In this document: one piece after another, positions 7,130 through 12,173 of the stretch | How positions within the stretch are numbered: the first letter of the stretch is position 1 | Layout of the letters: every line of letters begins with the position of its first letter | NCBI GenBank assembly: GCA_003446605.1 | Contig: DMDF01000107.1 | Coordinates: forward strand, 1 to 12,173 | DNA from: Anaerolineaceae bacterium | GTDB lineage: Bacteria > Chloroflexota > Anaerolineae > Anaerolineales > Anaerolineaceae | Direction: 5' to 3' | DNA length: 12,173 nucleotides | The notes under the pieces: generated by a model | Seen by the model: the letters and a program-made list of their open reading frames with translations, nothing else | The model's database searches: none | What the model was told of the DNA's origin: nothing | Position numbers and translations under genes: made by a program

Positions 7130-8503
7130 ATGGATAATAAACCGGAACACAAAGAACCCTCTGCTACGGGAGGAATATGGAAAGATCTGACCTTGCTGTG
7201 GCACAACATCACGCTTAAGCAGGGATTATCCGAGACGCGCAAAGCCATCGTAATCAATGACATGGCAGAAAGTTCCACACCCGGGTTTGATTTCTACCTG
7301 ATGATCGTGCTCTCCTGCACCATTGCCTCGCTTGGTCTGGTAACCAACTCCAGCGCGGTCATTATCGGGGCAATGTTGATCGCTCCACTCATGTCCCCTA
7401 TTCTAGGACTCTCCATGTCATCCCTGACAGGACGGCAGGTGCTGTTCAGGCGGTCTTTGATCGCGATCCTGACTGGTTCGCTGTTGGCGATCCTGCTTTC
7501 TGCCTTGCTTACGTTTTTCCTGTATCGTTTACCATACGGTATTCCAGAAAGCCTACCCTCCGAAATTTTGGCGCGCACCCGTCCCTCTCCCCTTGATCTG
7601 GTAATTGCATTAGCAGGAGGTACCGCTGCCGCCTATGCCCTAGCACACCCGCGGTTAAGTGCCACGCTGCCAGGGGTAGCTATCTCCACTGCTTTGATGC
7701 CTCCTTTATGCACCATTGGAATCGGACTTGCTTTCTCGATCCAAAATATAGTGCTGGGTGCCAGTCTACTTTTTCTGACCAACCTATCAGCTATTTCCTT
7801 CGCGGGTATCATCACATTCGCCATGCTTGGTTTTCGCCCAAAACGCGTGGAACAACAAACAAAAAAGATCCCGCAAAGCATCCTGCTCTCCGCCCTGTTC
7901 GTGATCCTGATCACCATCCCTTTGGTTATTCTTTCATGGAACACCATTTCTTCTGCACGGCTCGAGCGCCAGGTAAGCGATGTGATTAACACCCAGATCA
8001 ACAATGCCCAGATCGTGGATGTGAATATCCAAACCGTAGATGGCACCAAAAAAGTGATTGCAACGATCCGTTCCCGCCGGTCACTCAGTTATGCGGAAGT
8101 AGCCAGTATTCAATCTTTGTTAGCTGCAGTAACCCAAAAGCCGATCGCACTAGAGATGGTCGTCATTCCGGTCAGCAGCCTGGATACGCTCTATCCCCCA
8201 ACACCCACCGTATTCATGCCAACGGTCCCTCCCACCATGACCCCGCCACCCACATTAACCCCGCAACCCACGCTCACTCCACAGCCAACTGCTACCCCTA
8301 TTCCGGCATTCATCAATGCGGGTAGAGCTGGCAGCTTGTACCTTGTCAACGAACCCGGTGGAACACAGTTGTTTGAGATTCCTCACAATTCCCCCGTATG
8401 GGTGCTGGAAGAAGTGGTCGTGGATGATACAGAGTGGATGAAGGTACGGGATGTATTCAATCGCGAGGGGTGGGTATTAAAAGAGGGTCTAACTCTGCCA
8501 TAA
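7130..8503 (+). CDS. DUF389 integral membrane protein with Pro/Thr-rich stalk and C-terminal SH3-like domain
   Basis: 457 residues from the chosen start (475 if the ATG at 7076 is used). A short hydrophilic N-terminus leads into a hydrophobic core of about six to seven helices (residues about 54-270) with the DUF389 hallmarks: LGLVTNSSAVIIGAMLIAPL, MSPILGLS, a Gly/Ala-rich helix after SPLDLVIALAGG, and GVAISTALMPPLCTIGIGLA. A soluble segment follows (about 275-350), then a stalk of TP and PT repeats (about 356-392, with TLTPQP twice). The last 60 residues look like a bacterial SH3-like domain: SLYLVNEPGGTQ, VWVLEEV, EWMKVRD, EGWVLKEGL. DUF389 proteins have no settled function; transport has been suggested. 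The stalk and SH3-like module imply a part outside the membrane that touches the cell wall or another surface polymer. It is divergent from glgC and converges on the dehydrogenase gene with 11 bases between stops. Confidence is high for DUF389 and moderate for the SH3-like call. Confidence 0.85.
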   Translation: MDNKPEHKEPSATGGIWKDLTLLWHNITLKQGLSETRKAIVINDMAESSTPGFDFYLMIVLSCTIASLGLVTNSSAVIIGAMLIAPLMSPILGLSMSSLTGRQVLFRRSLIAILTGSLLAILLSALLTFFLYRLPYGIPESLPSEILARTRPSPLDLVIALAGGTAAAYALAHPRLSATLPGVAISTALMPPLCTIGIGLAFSIQNIVLGASLLFLTNLSAISFAGIITFAMLGFRPKRVEQQTKKIPQSILLSALFVILITIPLVILSWNTISSARLERQVSDVINTQINNAQIVDVNIQTVDGTKKVIATIRSRRSLSYAEVASIQSLLAAVTQKPIALEMVVIPVSSLDTLYPPTPTVFMPTVPPTMTPPPTLTPQPTLTPQPTATPIPAFINAGRAGSLYLVNEPGGTQLFEIPHNSPVWVLEEVVVDDTEWMKVRDVFNREGWVLKEGLTLP

Positions 8504-8514
8504 CCAGCAACCTG

Positions 8515-9348
8515 TCATTCAACACGATGTTTCAACAACAATGGACCCATGCGGTCAATTAATCCGCCAAATAAATTTTCCACCAGTCGAGTGATTTGCA
8601 GGTAAGCAGGAACGTAGATCACTCGTTGGGGGCGGAACATCAGTCGCTCGATGGCTCGGGCTGCCCGCTCAACCGGGATGGAGAAGATTTCCCCCGGAAC
8701 ACGACGCCCGTTTTCGATGCTTCGGGCACTATCGAAAAATTCCGTCTTCACCGGACCAAAGCGCGCCACGCTTACCTGAACACCACTACCTCGTAATTCT
8801 CTGTGTAGCGCGGTAGTGAACGCATCCAAAAAAGCTTTGCTGGCTGAATAGACTGCAACTCCCTGGTTGGGAAATCCACCCGCGATCGAGCCGATATTGA
8901 TGATATGCCCTTTTCCACGATCGCGCATACCTGGTAGAATTGCGCGTGTGAGCTCAAGCATGGCGTTGATATTGACCTCTATGATACCGGAGACTATCTC
9001 ACCAGGCATTTCGCTATAATACCCGTACCAGCCAAATCCGGCATTATTGATGAGAATATCGATCGGGTTCTCCTCCAGTAGAATGTGAGCGATCAAGTCC
9101 TGGCGGGCATTTCGATCTGCCAGATCACATTTCCAAATGCCAGCTTTGCCGCCTGCTATCTCAATCTGCTGCTGCACCGCTCTCAAACGCTCCCGCCGCC
9201 GCGCAATGAGCAACACCTGTGCTCCTGCAGCAGCCAGGTCAAATGCCAGCTGGCGACCGATACCGCTGGATGCCCCTGTAATGAGCACGGTTTTCCCGCT
9301 AATCTTGTTTTTCATGCAAAGCCGCTGGCTATAATATGCTTCTTCCAT
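8515..9348 (-). CDS. short-chain dehydrogenase/reductase (SDR), classical type
   Basis: A 277-residue classical SDR. The Rossmann dinucleotide motif TGASSGIG is at 24-31, the basic cluster ARRRERL (49-55) after strand 2 suggests NADP(H), and NNAG is at 101-104. The catalytic set is complete: N126, S154 in GSIAG, Y167 and K171 in YSASK. After the catalytic core comes GPVKTEFFD, then a C-terminal tail with hydrophobic and basic stretches that might touch a membrane. The substrate is unknown. It is the last gene of the tetR-epimerase-SDR operon: its ATG at 9348 lies inside the end of the epimerase gene, a 20-base overlap that suggests coupled translation. An alternative Met at residue 12 (9315) begins just before the Rossmann fold and would avoid the overlap; neither start has a strong ribosome site. 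No terminator is visible after the stop. Confidence 0.9.
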   Translation of the reverse strand: MEEAYYSQRLCMKNKISGKTVLITGASSGIGRQLAFDLAAAGAQVLLIARRRERLRAVQQQIEIAGGKAGIWKCDLADRNARQDLIAHILLEENPIDILINNAGFGWYGYYSEMPGEIVSGIIEVNINAMLELTRAILPGMRDRGKGHIINIGSIAGGFPNQGVAVYSASKAFLDAFTTALHRELRGSGVQVSVARFGPVKTEFFDSARSIENGRRVPGEIFSIPVERAARAIERLMFRPQRVIYVPAYLQITRLVENLFGGLIDRMGPLLLKHRVE

Positions 9349-10330
9349 GGTTTTTACCGCTCCACCATTTCACTGTATCGACCATGGTGTTGAGCAGCTC
9401 TCGCGGGTGATACCCCAATTCACGTTTCGCTTTCTCATTACTCACCAGTGAATTACTGCGTACAGTTTTCAATGCATACTCAGTAAATTTGGGTTTTCTT
9501 CTGGCGATGCGGTAATAGATGGTTGCGAAGATCGCTCCCACTTCTGCCAGCTTGATGGGAATATTGATGGTCGGGGTATGCAATCCTTTGATCTTCTGTA
9601 CCATTTCTTTTAATTGAAACAGCTGGATCTGATGACCCGATAAAATATACACCTGCCCGGTTTTTCCCCGTTCCAATGCCAGACGGTGCCCTACTGCCAC
9701 GTCGCGTACATCCACAAAATCATAGGCGCCCTCTACCAGCATGTGAATGCGGCGCTGCGTCAGATCATGCACCAATTCTCCCATGCTCGATCCGAGATAA
9801 TCAAACGGACCAACCACTCCGGTCGGGCATACAATGACAGCATTCAACCCCTCTTTAATAGCTTGTTTCACTGCCAGTGTCGCAACTGCTTTGGTGCGGT
9901 CATAAACACCTACCGGGTTTTCAGGGTCAAATGGGACCTGTTCGTCAATGATCCCTTGCCATTCACGGCTGAAGGCGTGGATCGAGCTGGTGTAAACCAG
10001 CCGCTTGACCCCGGCGTTACGTGCTGCCTGCAGCACATTGCGTGTTCCTTCCACATTCACATTCCACACCCCATTTTCATCCCCCGGCATGATAGAAACA
10101 ATGCCTGCCATGTGAAATACATAGTCAATACCCTTAAATACTCTTTCCAGAGAAACGGGGTCAAGCACATTCCCAAATTTCAAATCCAGGTCGAGGTCAA
10201 CCAGGGCAGAAACATCTTCATTAGGCAATAGCATGGCGCGGACTTCATATCCATTTTCGAGCAATTCCCGCACCAGCACGTTTCCCAAATGTCCCGCTGC
10301 ACCTGTAACCAGCACTTTTCCTTTATTCAT
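9329..10330 (-). CDS. NAD(P)-dependent epimerase/dehydratase family protein (extended SDR, dihydroflavonol-reductase/HpnA-like)
   Basis: A 333-residue extended SDR. It starts MNKGKVLVTGAAGHLGNVLV, with the TGxxGxxG NAD(P) site at 9-16. FHMAGIVS is at 72-79, NVEGTRNVLQAA at 92-103, and the active-site serine is in VYTSSIHAFS (S115/S116). The catalytic pair Y143/K147 is in VYDRTKA, and a family-typical CPTGVVGPFD stretch leads into the substrate domain, followed by DFVDVRDVAVGH. The pattern fits the group that reduces or epimerises small ketones and sterol- or flavonol-like rings; members in bacteria act on varied lipids and sugars, and the real substrate cannot be read here. It overlaps the tetR stop by 8 bases (ATGAATAA) and the SDR start by 20, so all three genes should share one mRNA. 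A paired epimerase and SDR under one TetR suggests two linked redox steps on the same inducing compound (inference). Confidence 0.88.
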   Translation of the reverse strand: MNKGKVLVTGAAGHLGNVLVRELLENGYEVRAMLLPNEDVSALVDLDLDLKFGNVLDPVSLERVFKGIDYVFHMAGIVSIMPGDENGVWNVNVEGTRNVLQAARNAGVKRLVYTSSIHAFSREWQGIIDEQVPFDPENPVGVYDRTKAVATLAVKQAIKEGLNAVIVCPTGVVGPFDYLGSSMGELVHDLTQRRIHMLVEGAYDFVDVRDVAVGHRLALERGKTGQVYILSGHQIQLFQLKEMVQKIKGLHTPTINIPIKLAEVGAIFATIYYRIARRKPKFTEYALKTVRSNSLVSNEKAKRELGYHPRELLNTMVDTVKWWSGKNHGRSIL

Positions 10331-10913
10331 TTTGTAAACCTTTCAATAGTAGATCTATACTATTCTGCATTTCCTCTTTCCAGTCCGCATCCTGCGGATA
10401 CAACATTCCCTGCAAAATAATACCGATGGCTAAGCCAATAATTGCACGTGCCGCGCTGGCAGGATTGACCGGGAAGATAGTTCCCCGGTCGACCCCTTTC
10501 TTGATCAACTGGGAAAAATAAAGAAAATATTTCATATAGGGTTCTTTGGTCTCTTCCCACACTTTTTCATCGCGAACGGATTTCTCCCAGAATTCCAGAA
10601 ATAAGGGAAACTGACCCTGCCCATCCGAAAAGATCATTTCCGAGGAGGCAGCCATCCCATGAATGGCACCAAGCACATCCCCGCTGGCAATCTCATTTTT
10701 AAGAAAATCCTTATCCAGTTCTTCCAACCAGCGTTGCAGCAACGCCATAAAAACACTGTGCTTGGAGGGGAAGTGATGATAAAAAGCCCCTTTGCTCACC
10801 CCTGCCGCCTGGCAGATTTGTGAGACTCCCGTTCTATCATAGCCGTTCGACGAAAACAGGTTATTTGCCGCCTGTAAGATTTTTTCCTGGGTTTGTGTAC
10901 TTCTCTTTTGCAT
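10323..10913 (-). CDS. TetR/AcrR-family transcriptional regulator
   Basis: A 196-residue TetR-family repressor. The N-terminal DNA-binding domain (about 7-55) is plain: TQEKILQAANNLFSSNGYD, then the helix-turn-helix TGVSQICQAAGVSKGAFYHHF and PSKHSVF. The remaining residues form the helical ligand-binding and dimer domain (motifs around FPLFLEFWEKSVRDE and IIGLAIGIILQGML). It heads the operon tetR-epimerase-SDR, overlapping the next gene by 8 bases. The start ATG at 10913 lies 5 bases after a palindromic operator, with no good Shine-Dalgarno sequence in the short leader. It very likely represses its own operon and lets go when a ligand, perhaps the substrate of the two oxidoreductases, is bound. 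Ligand unknown. Confidence 0.93.
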   Translation of the reverse strand: MQKRSTQTQEKILQAANNLFSSNGYDRTGVSQICQAAGVSKGAFYHHFPSKHSVFMALLQRWLEELDKDFLKNEIASGDVLGAIHGMAASSEMIFSDGQGQFPLFLEFWEKSVRDEKVWEETKEPYMKYFLYFSQLIKKGVDRGTIFPVNPASAARAIIGLAIGIILQGMLYPQDADWKEEMQNSIDLLLKGLQNE

Positions 10914-10918
10914 AAAAA

Positions 10919-10934
10919 CAGACCAATCGGTCTG
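10919..10934. promoter_or_regulatory. TetR-type operator palindrome
   Basis: CAGACCAATCGGTCTG has perfect 6-bp arms, CAGACC and GGTCTG, around a 4-base centre. GACC....GGTC is a common core for TetR/AcrR-family operators. It sits directly between the -10 box (10935-10940) and the tetR ATG (10911-10913), covering the expected transcription start, an ideal place for autorepression. Confidence 0.8.
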
Positions 10935-10962
10935 ATTTTAGCGTAACCCCCGTAAAGGTCAA
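10935..10962 (-). promoter_or_regulatory. promoter of the tetR-epimerase-SDR operon
   Basis: On the minus strand, TTGACC (10957-10962) and TAAAAT (10935-10940) are separated by 16 bases and face the tetR gene. A second small palindrome, GTCAAGTGAC (10958-10967), overlaps the -35 box and could be another binding site. The predicted leader is about 15 bases. Confidence 0.75.
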
Positions 10963-10992
10963 GTGACTTTGGTCATTCCATCGGTCATCAAC

Positions 10993-11022
10993 AAGAAAGC
11001 CCGCAGTTGTGCGGGCTTTCTT
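10993..11022. terminator. intrinsic terminator downstream of the Ig-like lipoprotein gene
   Basis: A perfect 13-bp stem, AAGAAAGCCCGCA (10993-11005) with TGCGGGCTTTCTT (11010-11022), closes a GTTG loop. It lies 26 bases past the lipoprotein stop. On the minus strand the 3' side ends in CTTTCTTGTTG, so the U-rich tract is partly in the stem. It separates the lipoprotein transcript from the tetR promoter. Confidence 0.85.
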
Positions 11023-11048
11023 TGTATATCAGTAGCAAAAGATCGAAA

Positions 11049-11906
11049 TTACGGGCAGATCTCGTACGCAACATCCTCAAATACTTCGCTGCGAGCCACT
11101 TCATTGCGGTCCTTGTCAGTTGCCACAAATTGATAACGAAGAACCGCAAATTCATAGGTATCAAAATTGGTGATCTTGGATGATTCAAGGGTTATCGAAT
11201 ACAATCCGTCTCCCTTGGGGGTCATAGCATGACCGCTATCCCATTTGGTTTGACCATCCCCTTCCTTATCCAGAAAACGCGTGAAGATGACCACACTCCA
11301 AACCTTATCAGGGTCGGAGACTTTCATTGTAATGGTGATCTTGTTGGCGCCACAGGTGGTTTTGTTATAGAAAAACTTATCCACATCATGATCAACATCA
11401 TAAATATACGCCTTATCGGGCGTTTGGGTTGCAGATGGCGTGCTGGTTGGTGCGGTGGTGTTGGTGGCTTGCGGTTGTTGTGGTGCGGGTTGTTCTTGAA
11501 CCGGCTGATTATCTGCCACCATGATCATTGCATCCGTATAGTTACTCCAATTCCCTTGGGCGTCTTTTGTCCGCACCCGGATGATGTGGCTGCCCGCTGT
11601 GGATGGCGTCCAGCTATACTGTAGCGCGATCACCGATTGATTTGTGTCTGGCGCATTGTAGAGATTCACAACATACCCATCAATGTTCAATTCAACCGCC
11701 GCTACTCCTTCTGGAGCTGTGGCTTTGTAGCGAATGTCGATGGCTTGCATGGTATATTGTCCACCCTGTAGCGGGGAGTCAATGACGGCAGCCAGGGCAA
11801 CCGTGCTTTGGGAAGCCCCGTTATCCGGGCTGCCGATCGTGATAGTGCATGCTTGAAGGATAACAAGGAATACCGCAATAAAAATGATCAATTTCCAACG
11901 TTTCAC
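11049..11906 (-). CDS. lipoprotein with Ig-like domain, Pro/Thr/Gln-rich linker and unassigned C-terminal domain
   Basis: 285 residues. The N-terminus is a clear lipoprotein signal: MKRWK, a hydrophobic core at 6-17, lipobox LQAC with Cys20. Residues about 38-131 look like a bacterial Ig-like fold: AAVIDSPLQGGQYTMQAIDIRY, then VAAVELNIDG, SWTPSTAGSHIIRVRTKD and NWSNYTDAMIMV, similar to the repeats that bind or space surface proteins. A linker rich in Pro, Thr and Gln follows (about 133-165). The C-terminal domain (about 167-285) is beta-rich by eye, and its only cysteines, in KTTCGANK and the terminal EICP, could form a disulfide; I do not recognise its family. The start is GTG at 11904-11906, chosen for the GGAGG site six bases upstream and because it gives the full signal peptide. 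It has its own promoter, and a terminator follows. Role: envelope-anchored, binding or structural; ligand unknown. Confidence 0.8.
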   Translation of the reverse strand: MKRWKLIIFIAVFLVILQACTITIGSPDNGASQSTVALAAVIDSPLQGGQYTMQAIDIRYKATAPEGVAAVELNIDGYVVNLYNAPDTNQSVIALQYSWTPSTAGSHIIRVRTKDAQGNWSNYTDAMIMVADNQPVQEQPAPQQPQATNTTAPTSTPSATQTPDKAYIYDVDHDVDKFFYNKTTCGANKITITMKVSDPDKVWSVVIFTRFLDKEGDGQTKWDSGHAMTPKGDGLYSITLESSKITNFDTYEFAVLRYQFVATDKDRNEVARSEVFEDVAYEICP

Positions 11907-11933
11907 AATAAACCTCCGATCTCTGCTATTCTG

Positions 11934-11942
11934 ATTATAGCA
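11934..11942 (-). promoter_or_regulatory. extended -10 promoter of the Ig-like lipoprotein gene
   Basis: On the minus strand the sequence TGCTATAAT is a perfect extended -10 box. No good -35 box is found 16-18 bases upstream, which extended -10 promoters can tolerate. The leader to the GTG start is about 20 bases and contains GGAGG. Confidence 0.6.
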
Positions 11943-11998
11943 AAGATAAAAAATAACGAAACCAGGTGAAAATAACTAAACAGGAATTAAAAAAAGAA

Positions 11999-12071
11999 CT
12001 CCTCGAACTGGACTCGAACCAGTAACCTAGCGGTTAACAGCCGCTTGCTCTGCCAATTGAGCTATCGAGGA
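11999..12071 (-). tRNA. tRNA-Asn (anticodon GUU)
   Basis: A complete cloverleaf on the minus strand. The acceptor stem pairs TCCTCGA with TCGAGGA, followed by discriminator G. The D arm has AGCTCAATTGGCAGAGC. The anticodon stem AGCGG/CCGCT holds the loop CTGTTAA with anticodon GTT, and the T arm contains GGTTCGAGTCC. The acceptor start, G73 and anticodon match bacterial tRNA-Asn. The 3' CCA is not encoded, so it must be added by CCA-tRNA nucleotidyltransferase. A run of T follows at once and may help end transcription. Confidence 0.96.
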
Positions 12072-12081
12072 AGGTGCGCTA

Positions 12082-12110
12082 ATTATAGATACCTCGCTTT
12101 TTCTTGTCAA
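12082..12110 (-). promoter_or_regulatory. consensus promoter of tRNA-Asn
   Basis: On the minus strand, TTGACA (12105-12110) and TATAAT (12082-12087) are perfect consensus boxes with the ideal 17-base spacing. The tRNA 5' end is 10 bases after the -10 box, so the primary transcript has almost no 5' leader. The strength fits a stable-RNA gene. Confidence 0.92.
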
Positions 12111-12173
12111 GTTCACGAATTGCCTCAAATAAAAAGTAACTATGAGAGAGAACGTTGACTCAATAAGAATGTT

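Noticed and set aside
8220..8310. Short tandem-like DNA repeat in the DUF389 gene
   Set aside because: It is the coding sequence of the Pro/Thr stalk, with varied codons for the repeated residues, and not an independent DNA repeat or CRISPR array.
11934..11942. The TATAAT box before the lipoprotein as a tRNA-processing or terminator signal
   Set aside because: It is an extended -10 box at the right distance from GGAGG and the GTG start, so a promoter explains it better.
11999..12071. tRNA-Asn as an integration site of a mobile element
   Set aside because: No integrase, no direct repeat of the tRNA 3' end and no foreign-looking DNA is seen next to it within the window.

Overview
The window looks like chromosomal DNA of a Chloroflexota bacterium, probably from the Anaerolineae. 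That placement is an inference. It rests on moderate GC, lipoproteins and membrane proteins with Pro/Thr-rich stalks, a DUF389 protein ending in an SH3-like domain, and Gram-positive-type lipoboxes. No marker gene is present to prove it. I see no phage, integrase, transposase or CRISPR array.

Layout, left to right. Positions 1-878 (minus) hold the first 292 codons of a sugar-ABC-transporter solute-binding lipoprotein, which runs off the left edge. Positions 879-1255 are a very AT-rich divergent intergenic region with two TTGCAA/TGCAAT-type inverted repeats that could be operators. Positions 1256-2615 (plus) are a two-gene overlapping unit: an ALG5-like family 2 glycosyltransferase and ribonuclease HII (rnhB). 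It is driven by a good -35/-10 pair so close to the ATG that the mRNA should be leaderless or nearly so. A strong bidirectional terminator at 2746-2787 separates it from the convergent minus-strand pair glgC (ADP-glucose pyrophosphorylase, 5714-6973) and a SERCA-like P-type Ca2+ ATPase (2804-5644).

A 156-bp divergent promoter region (6974-7129) separates glgC from a plus-strand DUF389 membrane protein that carries an extracytoplasmic Pro/Thr stalk and an SH3-like domain. This gene converges, with only 11 bp between the stops, on a minus-strand operon read right to left: TetR regulator, NAD-dependent epimerase-like protein, short-chain dehydrogenase. The three genes overlap by 8 and 20 nt. The operon has a promoter with a palindromic TetR-type operator directly downstream of the -10 box, so it is very probably self-repressed.

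The right end carries a hairpin terminator, a lipoprotein with an Ig-like domain, a Pro/Thr/Gln linker and an unassigned C-terminal domain, and tRNA-Asn(GUU) behind a perfect TTGACA-17-TATAAT promoter.

Most of the window is ordinary housekeeping and membrane/envelope content. The points most worth a second look are the DUF389-stalk-SH3 architecture, the TetR operon with its visible operator, the leaderless glycosyltransferase promoter, the imperfect 174-bp terminal-inverted-repeat structure between rnhB and the ATPase, and the unassigned lipoprotein C-terminal domain. I did not find a clear undescribed multi-gene system.
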